Source of the DNA: Azospirillum halopraeferens DSM 3675 | GTDB lineage: Bacteria > Pseudomonadota > Alphaproteobacteria > Azospirillales > Azospirillaceae | NCBI RefSeq assembly: GCF_000429625.1 | Contig: NZ_AUCF01000011.1 | Span: forward strand, 1 to 64,000 | Length of the DNA: 64,000 nt | Reading direction: 5' to 3' | Part shown: piece after piece, positions 17,638 through 29,203 of the stretch | Layout: every line of letters begins with the position of its first letter | How positions within the stretch are numbered: the first letter of the stretch is position 1 | Position numbers and translations under genes: made by a program | Notes under the pieces: generated by a model | Database searches by the model: none | The model's input: the letters and a program-made list of their open reading frames with translations, nothing else | What the model was told of the DNA's origin: nothing

Positions 17638-18032
17638 GATCTCGTCTCCCCGCCGCTGAACCGCGCGGCGTCTTGCTTTTCCAAGAGAATAGGGGGCGCA
17701 CGCCCGCGCTGTCCAGGGGGCGGGCGCGTCATGCCGTGCGGTCATGCCACACCCCGTGACCATGCGGGGACCGCGGGGGCAGGGCGTCTTGCACCGGGGG
17801 CGGCGCGATGATATATGCGGTGCTCTCCGAAACAGCCTGCGAGCTGTGGTTATGTTGCGTCAGCACGCCATCCGCATCCGACGACGGATCTCCGCGCCGC
17901 GTTCCGCGTGCGCGATCGTCTTCGGACCGCGTGCCGACGCCCGGGGTGACCGCCGGACCTGACCGGTCTCCCCTCCCGGCGAAGGCGCGCACCGCCCTTC
18001 ACGACACCGATCCCTGCCGGGAGACCGCACCG
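17638..18032. other. Divergent promoter region of apaG and the GNAT gene
   Basis: No gene is supported here. It contains a locally AT-rich spot (GATGATATATG near 17808-17818) and a small hairpin ACAGC/GCTGT just after it, which could belong to the promoter and leader of the acetyltransferase gene. Confidence 0.4.
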
Positions 18033-18665
18033 ATGATCGTTACCCCCGAGGAGCCGCGGCACGCTGCCGCGATCGAAGCCCTGCTCGACCGCTCGTTCGG
18101 TCCCGACCGCCACACAAAGACCGCCTACCGGCTGCGCGACGGCGTTGCCGCTCTGCCCGAGCTGTCGCTGGTCGCCATCGACCACGACGACCTCGGCCGC
18201 GAGGTGCTGGAGGGCACGATCCGGTATTGGCCGGTGCTGATCGGCGGTCTGACGCCGTCGCTGCTGCTGGGCCCGATCGCCGTGACCCCGCACTGGCAGG
18301 GCGGCGGCCTGGGCAGCAAGCTGATCCGCATGAGCCTGAACAAGGCCGCCGCCGCCGGCCATCGGTCGGTGATCCTGGTGGGTGACGCGCCCTATTACGG
18401 CCGTTTCGGTTTCACGCGGGACCTGACGTTGGGCCTGGAGCTGCCCGGCCCGGTCGACCCCGCCCGTTTCCTGGGTCTGGAACTGGTCCCCGGCGCGCTG
18501 GCCGGCGCTGCCGGCCCGGTGGGGCGGTGGCACGGCGTCTCTCCGGCCATCGCGGCGCCGGAGGTCGCCCTGGCCACCGCGATCCCTAACCGGCCCCGGC
18601 CGGCGTCCGCCGCCGCCGGCCTGTGGTACGCCGGCCGCGCCGCGGCGTCGCCGGCGGCAGCCTGA
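18033..18665 (+). CDS. GNAT family N-acetyltransferase (YhbS-like)
   Basis: 210 residues. The acetyl-CoA site reads GPIAVTPHWQGGGLGSKLI, matching the Q/R-x-x-G-x-G/A motif, followed by AAAAGHRSVILVGDAPYYGRFGF, typical of the YhbS branch. The C-terminal 90 residues are less typical and rich in Ala and Pro. Start at 18033 with CCGGGAGA upstream; upstream codons in the same frame have no site. The substrate is unknown. It precedes tRNA-Gly by 90 bases on the same strand. Confidence 0.88.
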   Translation: MIVTPEEPRHAAAIEALLDRSFGPDRHTKTAYRLRDGVAALPELSLVAIDHDDLGREVLEGTIRYWPVLIGGLTPSLLLGPIAVTPHWQGGGLGSKLIRMSLNKAAAAGHRSVILVGDAPYYGRFGFTRDLTLGLELPGPVDPARFLGLELVPGALAGAAGPVGRWHGVSPAIAAPEVALATAIPNRPRPASAAAGLWYAGRAAASPAAA

Positions 18666-18755
18666 CCGGGGCCGGCAAACGGCCCCTTGCATCGGCCGCG
18701 CCGCTTGCCTATAACCATGAAGCCCCGGCCACGGGGCCGTCCGCCAAGCGGCGAC

Positions 18756-18829
18756 GCGGGTGTAGCTCAATGGTAGAGCAGAAGCTTCCCAAGCTTACGA
18801 CGAGGGTTCGATTCCCTTCACCCGCTCCA
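18756..18829 (+). tRNA. tRNA-Gly (anticodon CCC), CCA encoded
   Basis: A full cloverleaf: acceptor GCGGGTG/CACCCGC, D-arm GCTC/GAGC with AATGGTA loop, anticodon loop TTCCCAA giving CCC, T-arm AGGG/CCCT with the GTTCGAT core, discriminator T and encoded CCA. The first anticodon-stem pair is G-A, otherwise all stems pair. Confidence 0.96.
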
Positions 18830-19002
18830 AAAATTCTCCTGGAAAATCAGTGAGCGAGCACCGATCCCGGATGCCGGATGGTGCTTCGGCGCGTCTGAAT
18901 CCGTCCGCAGCCACGGCGCATCGGTGCATACGCAGGGCGTGTGGGACCGGTTTCAGGATGTCCTGACGTCCCGAGCGGTCGGACCCGTGCCCGGCCACCG
19001 GG

Positions 19003-19242
19003 CTACCGGTCGGGCCGGCGCCGCTGGCCGACGTGGTCCGCCGCGATCGCCATGATCGCTGCGGATAGCCCGACGAGCACCAGTGCCTCCAGCGCCACCG
19101 TCACCGCCGTCGGAAGGTCGAACGGATCGGCATACCCGAAGCCGGCCAGGGCGGACGCGATGAAGTTCGCATGGAACGCAAGACCCAGCAGCGCGATCAT
19201 CACCAAACCGACCGTTTCGGCGTTTGCGGATCGTGTGAACAT
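19003..19242 (-). CDS. Small membrane protein, two transmembrane helices
   Basis: 79 residues from the ATG at 19242, six bases after GAGAGGGATG; another ATG at 19248 sits on top of that site. Two hydrophobic segments (about 11-35 and 45-68) separated by a short loop and a basic C-terminus (GQRRRPDR). No family recognised. Its promoter region is the AT-rich DNA to its right. Confidence 0.6.
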   Translation of the reverse strand: MFTRSANAETVGLVMIALLGLAFHANFIASALAGFGYADPFDLPTAVTVALEALVLVGLSAAIMAIAADHVGQRRRPDR

Positions 19243-20895
<1,653 letters not shown>

Positions 20896-20924
20896 TCGCC
20901 CGCCCGTCGGGGCAGGAACACCGT

Positions 20925-20957
20925 CGGCCGGCCCGGACACCCGTCCCGGGCCGGCCG
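20925..20957 (+). terminator. GC-rich hairpin after ahcY
   Basis: CGGCCGGCCCGG pairs with CCGGGCCGGCCG across a nine-base loop, starting 30 bases after the stop codon. No T-run follows, so it may be a stabilising 3' hairpin or a Rho-assisted terminator. Confidence 0.5.
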
Positions 20958-21056
20958 ATGTCCGTTCCGGCAGCCGTCCCGCACGCTCCGGACCTTGAGG
21001 TCCGTCTGCGCATGCGAGGCAAATAGTTTATGCAACAGATTTGCCGCCAGACATGA

Positions 21057-21648
<592 letters not shown>

Positions 21649-21652
<4 letters not shown>

Positions 21653-21804
21653 CGATAACGCTCTTTCCGAAGGACCTCCTCGCTCGGCGGCAGTTCGCGT
21701 CCGCGAGTCTCCGCCCGCAGCCGGCGCATCCGATCCCGCAGGTCCGATTCCGCAGGCGCCCGAACCGGTTCGGGATCGAGCCTGTGGCCTGTCGTCGCGG
21801 TCAT
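21649..21804 (-). CDS. Short VapB-type antitoxin
   Basis: 51 residues, charged and helical (MRRLRAETRGRELPPSEEVL), ending KERYR. Its TGA overlaps the GTG of vapC by four bases, the typical coupled layout of VapBC pairs. It starts seven bases after the stop of the lipoprotein gene upstream. Size, position and the C-terminal pattern support an antitoxin; the DNA-binding fold is not obvious. Confidence 0.7.
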
Positions 21805-21810
21805 GGGGTG

Positions 21811-22407
21811 TTACCGCACCACCATCGGCGCCAGGTCGCGGCGGATGCCGGCGTCGAGGCGGGCGTTGATGTCTTCGGCCAGGCGGCGGGTCAGCTCCTG
21901 CAACGCCGCCTCGCGGTCGGCCAGCGAGACGTTCTCCGGCACGGTGGTGGACTGGGTCGCCACCGCCCTGGTGAAGCCGCGGAACACGGCGGTGGCGCCG
22001 GGCAGGTCGCCGTGCACCTCCACCTCCAGCCGCCCGTCGTAGCGCTGCGCCTGATCGACGGTGAACAGGCCGCGGATGCCCTCGGTGCGGGCCAGCGGCA
22101 CCTCGACGATGCCGGCATCCTTGACCACCACGCGCACCTGGCCGGCCGGGCCGGCCGATTGCAGCCGCTCCGCCGCCCAGCGCCGCACCACCTCCGCCGG
22201 CGGGGTCGCCATGCGGTCTTCCACATGCACGGCCCCGGCCGACGGCCGGTGGGAATCGACGAAGCCGACGGTGGCCGCGTTCAGGACGATGGGGCTGTAG
22301 TGGGAGAAGTCGATGGGCCGGGCCGCGGGGCGCGGCGGCGTGCTCTGGCAGGCGGCCAGGGCCGTCGCGGCGGCGGCCAGGAGGAGGAGTCGGCGGGTGG
22401 CGGGCAT
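21811..22407 (-). CDS. Lipoprotein of unknown function
   Basis: 198 residues. The N-terminus RRLLLLAAAATALAACQS is a lipobox signal (LAAC), so the mature protein should be fixed to a membrane by a lipid on the cysteine. The rest is a mixed alpha/beta domain with no motif I know. The ATG at 22407 is preferred to a GTG two codons earlier. It stands directly before the vapBC remnant on the same strand. Confidence 0.78.
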   Translation of the reverse strand: MPATRRLLLLAAAATALAACQSTPPRPAARPIDFSHYSPIVLNAATVGFVDSHRPSAGAVHVEDRMATPPAEVVRRWAAERLQSAGPAGQVRVVVKDAGIVEVPLARTEGIRGLFTVDQAQRYDGRLEVEVHGDLPGATAVFRGFTRAVATQSTTVPENVSLADREAALQELTRRLAEDINARLDAGIRRDLAPMVVR

Positions 22408-22498
22408 GGGCACTCGGACGCGCTGTCGGGGGGACGGTGGCCGGCACTATAGCGCCGGCCGCGGTGCGGTGCACCCCTGTCCCTATGTCCCGGTGTCC

Positions 22499-23428
22499 CT
22501 ATGTCCCGGTGCCGTACACCCGGTCCAGGTCGGCGTCGCGGAAGTGATAGGCGGTGGAGCAGAACTGGCAGACCACCTCCACCGACCCGTCGGCGACGCG
22601 CAGGGACTCCACCTCCGCGCGCGGCAGGCCGGCGAGCATGCCGACCACCCGCTCGCGCGAGCAGCGGCAGCCGAAGCGCAGGTGGTTGGGCGCCCACACG
22701 CGCACACCGTCCTCGTGGAACAGGCGGAACAGCAGGTCGCTGGCGGCCAGCCGCAGGTCCAGCAGCTCCCCCGCGGTGGTGCTGGCCATCAGCGCCATGG
22801 CGCGGCGCCAGTCGTCCTCGTGGTCGCTGGACAGCCGCGTCCCCGGGTCCGGCGGCAGGCGCTGGAGCATCAGGGCGCCGGCGCGCCAGTGCCCGTCCAC
22901 CCGGCCGGCGTGGACGGTCAGCCCCGTCTCGATCTGCTCCGACTGGCGGAAATAGTGCTGGACGCAGTCGGCCAGCGTCTTGCCGTACAGGGCGACGATG
23001 CCCTGATAGCGGTCGGTGTCGCCGCCCTGGTCGACGGTGAAGGCGATGTGGCCCTTGCCCAGCAGGGCCGGGGCCGGGGCGATGGCGATGTCGTCGGCCG
23101 CCGCCTTCACCGCCTCTTCGTCGAACTGGGCATAGCCGCGCACGTCGCCGACCGAGGTGACGTCCGCCACCACCAGGCGGATGGGGCCGTCGCCCTTGGT
23201 CTGCAACGTGAAGACGCCCTCGTACTTCAGCATGCTGGCCAGGGCGACGGCGAGCGTCACGGTTTCGGCCAGGAACTGCGCGACCGGCTCGGGATAGGCA
23301 TGGCGCGTCAGGATGTCGTCCAGCGACGCGCCCAGCTTCACCAGCCGCCCGCGCAGACGGGAGGCTTCGATCTGGAAGGGCTGGACCAGATCGTCGTTGC
23401 CGGGGTGGGATACCGGTGCTTCGTTCAT
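22499..23428 (-). CDS. hslO: Redox-regulated chaperone Hsp33
   Basis: 309 residues. Hsp33 holds unfolding proteins during oxidative and heat stress in the cytoplasm. The zinc switch near the C-terminus is intact: GCRCS (Cys-x-Cys) and CQFC (Cys-x-x-Cys), releasing zinc when oxidised. The N-terminal core carries the family pattern LVVADVTSVGDVRGYAQF. It follows argF by 30 bases on the same strand, so it may be the last gene of argD-argF-hslO, an arrangement common in alphaproteobacteria. Confidence 0.96.
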   Translation of the reverse strand: MNEAPVSHPGNDDLVQPFQIEASRLRGRLVKLGASLDDILTRHAYPEPVAQFLAETVTLAVALASMLKYEGVFTLQTKGDGPIRLVVADVTSVGDVRGYAQFDEEAVKAAADDIAIAPAPALLGKGHIAFTVDQGGDTDRYQGIVALYGKTLADCVQHYFRQSEQIETGLTVHAGRVDGHWRAGALMLQRLPPDPGTRLSSDHEDDWRRAMALMASTTAGELLDLRLAASDLLFRLFHEDGVRVWAPNHLRFGCRCSRERVVGMLAGLPRAEVESLRVADGSVEVVCQFCSTAYHFRDADLDRVYGTGT

Positions 23429-23458
23429 GCGTCCCCGAGGGGGCTCCTCAACACTGCG

Positions 23459-24373
23459 TCAGGCTTCCAGGCACCACGCCAGGATGGCCTTCTGGGCGTG
23501 CATCCGGTTCTCCGCCTCGTCCCACACCACGGATTGCGGGCCGTCGATGACGGCGTCCGTCACCTCCTCCCCGCGGTGGGCGGGCAGGCAGTGCATGAAC
23601 AGGGCGTCCGGCTTCGCCAGCCCCATCAGATGGTCATTCACCTGGTAGGGCGCCAGGGAGTCGAGGCGCGCCTGCTTCTCCACCCCCATGTGGTTCATCG
23701 ACACCCAGGCGTCGGTGACCACGCAGTCGGCGCCGCGCACCGCTTCGGCCGGGTCCTCGACGCACACCACGCGGCCCTTCTCCGCCGCCGCCCGGGCCAG
23801 CAGGGCCGGGGGCAGGGAGAGATGGGCCGGGCTGGCCACCCGCAGCTCGAACCCGAAGCGGACGGCGGCGTGCACCCAGCTCGCGGCGACGTTGTTGGCG
23901 TCGCCGCTCCAGGCCACCACGCGGCCGGCGATGGGGCCGCGGTGCTCCTCGAAGGTCATCACGTCGGCCATGATCTGGCACGGGTGCGACTCGTTGGTCA
24001 GGCCGTTGATCACCGGCACCGAGGCGTGGGCCGCCAGCTCGTGCAGGCGATCCTCGCCGCCGGTGCGCACCATGATGGCGTCGACGTAGCGCGACAGCAC
24101 GCGGGCGGTGTCGGCGATGGTCTCGCCGCGGCCGATCTGCATGTCGTCCTGCTTCAGCACCACGGGGTCGCCGCCGAGCTGGCGCATGCCCACCTCGAAC
24201 GACACGCGCGTGCGGGTGGACGGCTTCTCGAAGATCATCGCCAGCGTGCGGCCGCGCAGCAGGTCGCGGAACGCGTCGCGGTCGCGCTTCATCGCCACCG
24301 CGCGGTCCAGGATGCGGCGCAGCGTGACGCCGTCGAGACGGTCGAGGTCGAGGAAATGCCGGGGCGCGGTCAT
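23459..24373 (-). CDS. argF: Ornithine carbamoyltransferase
   Basis: 304 residues. Joins carbamoyl phosphate and ornithine to citrulline in arginine synthesis. Carbamoyl phosphate site: [13 protein letters not shown] (STRTR). Other conserved parts: [20 protein letters not shown], and the ornithine site [12 protein letters not shown]. Its ATG overlaps the argD stop (ATGA), so translation is coupled. Cytoplasmic trimer. Confidence 0.98.
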   Translation of the reverse strand: MTAPRHFLDLDRLDGVTLRRILDRAVAMKRDRDAFRDLLRGRTLAMIFEKPSTRTRVSFEVGMRQLGGDPVVLKQDDMQIGRGETIADTARVLSRYVDAIMVRTGGEDRLHELAAHASVPVINGLTNESHPCQIMADVMTFEEHRGPIAGRVVAWSGDANNVAASWVHAAVRFGFELRVASPAHLSLPPALLARAAAEKGRVVCVEDPAEAVRGADCVVTDAWVSMNHMGVEKQARLDSLAPYQVNDHLMGLAKPDALFMHCLPAHRGEEVTDAVIDGPQSVVWDEAENRMHAQKAILAWCLEA

Positions 24374-25542
24374 GGCGTCACCTCCTGCGCCACCCGGTCC
24401 AGCAGGGTCAGCGCCTCCTCCACCTGCTCCTCGCCGATGATCAGCGGCGGCAGCAGGCGCACCACGTTGTCGCCGGCCGGCACGGCCAGCATGCCGTGGT
24501 CGCGCAGGCGCGCCACCACGTCGGTGTTGGCCGGCACGCACTTCAGCCCCTGGATCAGCCCCAGGCCGCGCGCCGCGGCATAGGCGCCCGGCCGGCGCTC
24601 GACCAGCGCCTCCAGGCCCCGGTGCAGAAGGGCGCCCATGCGCTCCACGTTCTCCAGCAGGCCCGGCGCCAGCACCAGGTCCATCACCGCGTCGCCCACC
24701 GCCATGGCCAGCGGGTTGCCGCCATAGGTGCTGCCGTGGGTGCCGGCGGTCATGCCGACGGCGGCCTTCTCGCTGGCCAGGCAGGCGCCCAGCGGGAAAC
24801 CGCCGCCGATGCCCTTGGCCACCGCCATGACGTCGGGCGTGATGCCCGCCCATTCATGGGCGAACAGCTTGCCGGTGCGGCCCATGCCGGTCTGGATCTC
24901 GTCCAGGAACAGCAGGATGCCGAACTCGTCGCAGACCCGGCGCAGGCCCTTCAGGAAATGCTCGTCGCCGACGCGGATGCCGCCTTCGCCCTGGATCGGC
25001 TCGACGCAGATGGCGGCGGTCTCGTCGGTGATGGCGTTGCGCACCTCGTTCAGGTTGCCGAAGGCGACCTGGTCGAAGCCGTCCACCAGCGGCCCGAAGC
25101 CCTTGACCAGCTTTTCCTGCCTGGCCGCGGAGATGGCGGTCATGGTGCGGCCGTGGAACGCCTGCTCGAACGTGATGACGCGCCAGCGCTGCGGGTTGCC
25201 GGTGGCGGAGTGGTACTTGCGGCAGACCTTCAGCCCGCACTCCCACGCCTCGGCGCCGGAGTTGGTGAAGAACACCGTGTCGGCGAAGGTGCTGGCGGTC
25301 AGCCGCTCGGCCAGCCGCTCCTGCCCCGCCACCCGGAACAGGTTGGAGGTGTGCCACACCTTGTTGGCCTGCCGGGTCAGCGCCTCCACCAGATGGGGGT
25401 GGGCGTGGCCGAAGGCCGTCACCGCCACGCCGGCGGCGAAGTCCAGGTATCGTCGCCCGGCCGTATCGAACAGATACGGGCCTTCGCCCCGCTCGAACAC
25501 GACGTCGGCGCGGGCATAGGTGGGCATGACGACCGGAATCAC
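24370..25542 (-). CDS. argD: Acetylornithine aminotransferase
   Basis: 390 residues from a GTG at 25542 with GGGGAG nine bases upstream; an ATG five codons later has no site. A class III PLP aminotransferase that makes N-acetylornithine; many also act on succinyldiaminopimelate. Motifs: [12 protein letters not shown] for cofactor phosphate, [13 protein letters not shown] with the PLP-binding aspartate, and [11 protein letters not shown] with the Schiff-base lysine. It is first in the argD-argF operon. A terminator at 25558-25594 isolates it from the upstream permease. Confidence 0.97.
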   Translation of the reverse strand: MIPVVMPTYARADVVFERGEGPYLFDTAGRRYLDFAAGVAVTAFGHAHPHLVEALTRQANKVWHTSNLFRVAGQERLAERLTASTFADTVFFTNSGAEAWECGLKVCRKYHSATGNPQRWRVITFEQAFHGRTMTAISAARQEKLVKGFGPLVDGFDQVAFGNLNEVRNAITDETAAICVEPIQGEGGIRVGDEHFLKGLRRVCDEFGILLFLDEIQTGMGRTGKLFAHEWAGITPDVMAVAKGIGGGFPLGACLASEKAAVGMTAGTHGSTYGGNPLAMAVGDAVMDLVLAPGLLENVERMGALLHRGLEALVERRPGAYAAARGLGLIQGLKCVPANTDVVARLRDHGMLAVPAGDNVVRLLPPLIIGEEQVEEALTLLDRVAQEVTP

Positions 25543-25557
25543 GGCGCGGATCTCCCC

Positions 25558-25594
25558 AAAGAAAAAGCACCCGGCGGACAGGATGCCCGCCGGG
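25558..25594 (-). terminator. Rho-independent terminator between the ABC permease and argD
   Basis: On the minus strand CCCGGCGGG pairs with CCGCCGGG, followed by TGCTTTTTCTTT. It begins about 65 bases after the permease stop codon and ends just before the argD ribosome-binding site. Confidence 0.85.
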
Positions 25595-25660
25595 AAACGG
25601 CCACTATCGGGAGATAGGGACCGCCTGTCAACTCACGCCTTTTGACGCGGCCGCCTCATC

Positions 25661-26464
25661 TCACGCCTTGAGGCGGTAGCCGGTGGCCAGCATCCGCCAG
25701 GCGAGCAGCCACAGGGCGGCGTTGGTGCCCAGCATGACCGCCACGCCCAGCCCCAGCGTCCCGTCGGAACGGCCGATGAAGCCGTAGCGGAAGCCGTCGA
25801 TCATGTAGAAGAACGGGTCGAAGTGGGCGATCCACCAGAACACGGTGGGCAGCGTTTCGACCGAATAGAAGGTGCCGGACAGGAACGACAGCGGCGTCAC
25901 CACGAAGTTGGTGACGGCAGCGATGTGGTCGAACTTCTCCGACCAGATGCCGCCGATGAGGCCGAGCAGCGACAGCAGCATGGACGCCATCACCGCATGG
26001 AACAGCACAAAGCCGATGTTGACGATGCCGATGGGCACGAACAGGCGGATGGCCAGCGCCGCCACCAGCCCCACCATCAGCCCGCGCGTCACCCCGCCCA
26101 TGACGAAGCCCACCACCAGCTCCATCGGCGACAGCGGCGGCATCAGGGTGTCGACGATGTTCCCCTGCACCTTGGCGATCACCACCGAGGAGGAGGTGTT
26201 GGCAAACGCGTTCTGCACCATGGACATCATCACCAGGCCGGGCGCCAGGAAGATCATGTAGGGCACGTCCCCCACCGACCGCCCGTCGCCGCCGAGCGCC
26301 AGCGCGAACACGGCGTAGAACAGCAGCGTGGTGACCACGGGGGCCCAGATGGTCTGCTGGTGGACCTTGATGAACCGCCGCACCTCGCGCAGGTACAGCG
26401 TCCACAGGCCGATCCAGTTGACCGTCCCGACGGTGCGCGGCATGGGGGGAAGAGGAGGTGTCAT
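25661..26464 (-). CDS. ABC-2 type transporter permease
   Basis: 267 residues with about six membrane helices. The family pattern is clear: an N-terminal amphipathic region (YLREVRRFIKVHQQTIWAP), FLAPGLVMMSMVQNAF, and the conserved FLSGTFYSVETLP loop near the end. Proteins of this type (YadH/NodJ-like) export polysaccharide or drugs with a separate ATPase; the ATPase gene is not in the immediate surroundings. The ATG at 26464 follows AGGAAAAG; a later ATG at 26443 has no site. Confidence 0.92.
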   Translation of the reverse strand: MTPPLPPMPRTVGTVNWIGLWTLYLREVRRFIKVHQQTIWAPVVTTLLFYAVFALALGGDGRSVGDVPYMIFLAPGLVMMSMVQNAFANTSSSVVIAKVQGNIVDTLMPPLSPMELVVGFVMGGVTRGLMVGLVAALAIRLFVPIGIVNIGFVLFHAVMASMLLSLLGLIGGIWSEKFDHIAAVTNFVVTPLSFLSGTFYSVETLPTVFWWIAHFDPFFYMIDGFRYGFIGRSDGTLGLGVAVMLGTNAALWLLAWRMLATGYRLKA

Positions 26465-26602
26465 TTCGCTACGGGCACTTTTCCTGAGGTGGCGACACCC
26501 TAGCCTCCCCATGGGAAGCTTGGCAAACTGGCGTTGTGCGCACCGCGCATGCGGCAGGCGGGTGGCTGGTGCGGCCGCCCCGGCGGTGAAGGGGAGGAAC
26601 TG

Positions 26603-27943
26603 TTGATCCGGCGCGTGCACATCAAGGGGTATAAATCGCTGCGCGACGTCGAGGTGCGTCTGGAGCCCCTGACGGTCCTGTTCGGCCCGAATTCCGCAGG
26701 CAAGAGCAATTTTCTCGACGCTCTGCAACTGCTGTCCGGCATCGTCCGGACGCGCACGCTGCGCGAGGCGTTCGCGCCGCCCTACCGCGGCAAGGCCGTC
26801 GAGTCCTTCTCGTTCCCGCCGGGCGGTGTGGAGGAGTTGCTGAAGCAGGAATCGGCGCGGCTCAGCATCGAGGTGGACGTGGAACTGTCGGACGCCGTCG
26901 TCGAGACCGTCAATCGGCAGATTCGGCTGCTGAAGGAGCCCGGCGAGCGTGGTGACGGCCAGCTTTCCGATCGTGAGGCCGAACCGGAGGAGAATGCCGT
27001 CCGCGAGCGTTACCTGCGCTACCGAATCGAAATCGAGGTCATTCCGAAATTTGGTTTCCTGCGCGTTGCCGACGAAAACGTTTCAGCGCTGGGCCAGGAT
27101 GGATGTCAAAAGAAAAGCAGAAAACCATTTCTTAGCAAAGAAGGAAACCGCCTTCATCTGCGATTGGAGGGGCAGTCGCATCCTAAGTACCATGAACTCC
27201 ACCTTGATTACTGCATACTATCGACACCGCTGTACGCGCCGCATTATCCGCACATGGTTGCATTGCGAGAAGAGCTGGCGAACTGGTTCTTCTTCTACCT
27301 GGAACCGCGTGAACGGATGCGCGCGCCGACACCGATCAAGGAGGTGCGGCACATCGGCATGATGGGGGAGGAACTGGCGGCGTTCCTCAACACCTTGCAG
27401 GGGACCAACGAGAAGCAGTTCCGCCTCGTCGAGCGTGCGCTGAAGGACGTCATTCCCTCCATCGACAAGATCGACGTCAGCATCAACCAGCTTGGCGAGG
27501 TGGAGTTGAGGATCTTCGAGGGCCGCACACCGATCCCGGCGCGGCTGATGTCGGAGGGCACACTGCGGATACTCGGCCTGCTGGCGCTGCCCGGCACCGA
27601 AAGCCCGCCATCGGTCATCGCCTTCGAGGAGCCGGAGAACGGCATCCATCCCCGGCGGCTTGAACAGGTGATCGATATCCTTCACAACATGGTCGTTTCC
27701 GGCGATTCGCAGGTGATCGTCACCACCCATTCGGCGCGCCTTGTCGATCTGATGCCCCGGAACAGTCTTTTTGTCACGCGGCGAAACCGGTACGGGACGG
27801 AAATCCGCCCCTTCGGGGACTGGGGGCCGCTGGCCTTGGGCGCCGGGCCGGAAAAGGCCGACGCCATAGACGGCGCCCTCAATGATACCGACGTCGGGGA
27901 GACGGTATCGGACCGGCTGCTGCGGGGGGACTTCGATGCGTAG
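26603..27943 (+). CDS. OLD-like AAA ATPase of a candidate defence pair
   Basis: 446 residues from a TTG at 26603, five bases after GGGGAGG. Walker A GPNSAGKS at 28-35 follows the SMC/RecF-like IKGYKSLRDVEV start; a signature-like RLMSEGTLRILGLL lies near 313, Walker B IAFEEPENGIHP near 339, and the histidine loop VTTHSARL near 373. This is the AAA_21/OLD-type ATPase used in OLD, Gabija, PARIS, RloAB and other anti-phage systems. There is no nuclease domain in this protein; it overlaps by eight bases a second gene with TOPRIM-like features. A central stretch (about 27040-27240) is lower in GC than the rest. Confidence 0.88.
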   Translation: MIRRVHIKGYKSLRDVEVRLEPLTVLFGPNSAGKSNFLDALQLLSGIVRTRTLREAFAPPYRGKAVESFSFPPGGVEELLKQESARLSIEVDVELSDAVVETVNRQIRLLKEPGERGDGQLSDREAEPEENAVRERYLRYRIEIEVIPKFGFLRVADENVSALGQDGCQKKSRKPFLSKEGNRLHLRLEGQSHPKYHELHLDYCILSTPLYAPHYPHMVALREELANWFFFYLEPRERMRAPTPIKEVRHIGMMGEELAAFLNTLQGTNEKQFRLVERALKDVIPSIDKIDVSINQLGEVELRIFEGRTPIPARLMSEGTLRILGLLALPGTESPPSVIAFEEPENGIHPRRLEQVIDILHNMVVSGDSQVIVTTHSARLVDLMPRNSLFVTRRNRYGTEIRPFGDWGPLALGAGPEKADAIDGALNDTDVGETVSDRLLRGDFDA

Positions 27944-28529
27944 GATCTTCCTGTTCGTGGAGGATTCCGCGCATCTTCGGGTGCTCACCGCGTTCCTCGA
28001 CCGGCTTGCCCGCGATCATGGTGTTTCCATCGCCTGCACCCCGTACAACGTCCGGCACGGGCATCCGGCCGTTGCCAGGGAACTGCGGCAGTTCGTCCGC
28101 GACCTGCGGCGCGGGACACAGGACTTGCCCGACCTTCTCGTCGTTGCCACCGATGGCAATTGCAAGGGCTACGCGGCCCGGCGTGACGAACTGAGCGCGA
28201 TCGTCGAACCCGTTGCGGAGACGGTCGTGTTCGCCATTCCCGACCCGCACGTCGAGCGCTGGCTGCTGCTCGACTCCCAGGCGTTCCGGACGGTGGCCGG
28301 CAAGGGGTGCGATGCGCCGGACCGCAAATGCGAGCGCAGCCGGTACAAGAAGCAGTTGATGGATTCGTTCAGGGCCGCCGATCTCAGGCCGAGCCTGGGT
28401 GGCACCGAGCTGGCCGGCGACATCGTCGACGCCATGGATCTGGACCGGGTGAAGATGCTGGACGCGTCGCTCGGCCGGTTTCTCACCGATCTCTCCCGCC
28501 GATTCCGCGACTGGAAAGGAGTGGCATGA
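27936..28529 (+). CDS. TOPRIM/DUF4276-like partner protein of the AAA ATPase
   Basis: 197 residues. The N-terminal strand IFLFVEDSAHLRVL has an acid (E9) where TOPRIM-like nucleases have theirs; LLVVATDGN (D73) and AIPDPHVERWLLLD (D103, E107) give further conserved acids, like DUF4276 and RloB-type proteins. The start ATG lies inside the end of the ATPase gene, eight bases shared. It is probably the effector nuclease of the pair. Assignment to a named system (PARIS, RloAB, AbiL) cannot be made by eye. Confidence 0.65.
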   Translation: MRRIFLFVEDSAHLRVLTAFLDRLARDHGVSIACTPYNVRHGHPAVARELRQFVRDLRRGTQDLPDLLVVATDGNCKGYAARRDELSAIVEPVAETVVFAIPDPHVERWLLLDSQAFRTVAGKGCDAPDRKCERSRYKKQLMDSFRAADLRPSLGGTELAGDIVDAMDLDRVKMLDASLGRFLTDLSRRFRDWKGVA

Positions 28530-29098
28530 CCGATCGCCCGCCGCCCGCCCGCCGCGAGCCCCGCCGCGTCACGCCGCAGTATCTGGAGAACGCCGCACTG
28601 CATTACCTGGAGCGGTTCGCCAGCTCCGCCGAGAATCTGCGGCGGGTGCTGATGCGCAAGGTCGACCGCTCCGTGCGGGCGCACGGCACCGACCGCGAGG
28701 AGGCGGCGGGCTGGGTCGATGCGCTGGTGGCGCGCTACCGCACCGCCGGTCTGCTCAACGACACCGCCTACGCCGATCTGCGCGCCGGCTCGCTGCACCG
28801 CCGCGGCGCCTCCACCCGCGCCATCCGCGAGAAGCTGGCGGCCAAGGGGGTGGGGCGCGCCGAGGTGGACGCCGCCCTGGAGCGACTCGACGCCGACACC
28901 GAGGGCGATCCGGACCTGGCCGCCGCCGCCGCCTTCGCCCGCCGCCGCCGCCTGGGGCCGTTCCGGCCGGCAGAGGCGCGGGCGGACCACCGCGACCGCG
29001 ACCTGGCGGCGCTGGGGCGTGCGGGTTTCGACTACGCCACCGCCCGGCGGGTGGTGGACGCCGAGGATCCCGACGCGATTGCCGACACCGGCGCGTGA
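28526..29098 (+). CDS. recX: RecX family regulatory protein
   Basis: 190 residues. A basic N-terminal tail is followed by tandem three-helix RecX repeats: LEERF-like LHYLERFASSAENLRRVLMRKV, then LLNDTAYADLRAGSLHRRG and IREKLAAKGVGRAEVDAAL. RecX binds RecA filaments and limits recombinase activity. In most bacteria it sits after recA; here its ATG overlaps the stop of the TOPRIM-like gene (ATGA), so it is translationally coupled to the ATPase pair. Confidence 0.92.
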   Translation: MTDRPPPARREPRRVTPQYLENAALHYLERFASSAENLRRVLMRKVDRSVRAHGTDREEAAGWVDALVARYRTAGLLNDTAYADLRAGSLHRRGASTRAIREKLAAKGVGRAEVDAALERLDADTEGDPDLAAAAAFARRRRLGPFRPAEARADHRDRDLAALGRAGFDYATARRVVDAEDPDAIADTGA

Positions 29099-29111
29099 CC
29101 GGCGGCCAAAC

Positions 29112-29157
29112 GCCGAAAGCCGTCGCAAGCCCCGCGGGACGGGGCCGGACGGCTTCG
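29112..29157. terminator. Long hairpin between convergent recX and rpmB
   Basis: CCGAAAGCCGTC pairs with GACGGCTTCGG (one bulged base) and encloses a second stem CCCCG/CGGGG. It lies 14 bases after recX and 47 bases after the rpmB stop, and could end transcription from both sides; T-runs are short. Confidence 0.65.
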
Positions 29158-29203
29158 GAAGGCGCGGCCGAACCGGGTCAGGGGGCGTGAGCCCCCGCAC
29201 ACC

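Noticed and set aside
18795-18998. A 67-residue minus-strand frame ending RVKGIEPSS.
   Set aside because: This ending is a well-known artefact of translating the reverse of a tRNA; it overlaps tRNA-Gly.
27886-27911. Inverted repeat GATACCG...CGGTATC near the end of the ATPase gene, similar to the ends of the structured repeat.
   Set aside because: It lies inside coding sequence, lacks the other hairpins and linkers, and the similarity is only seven bases.
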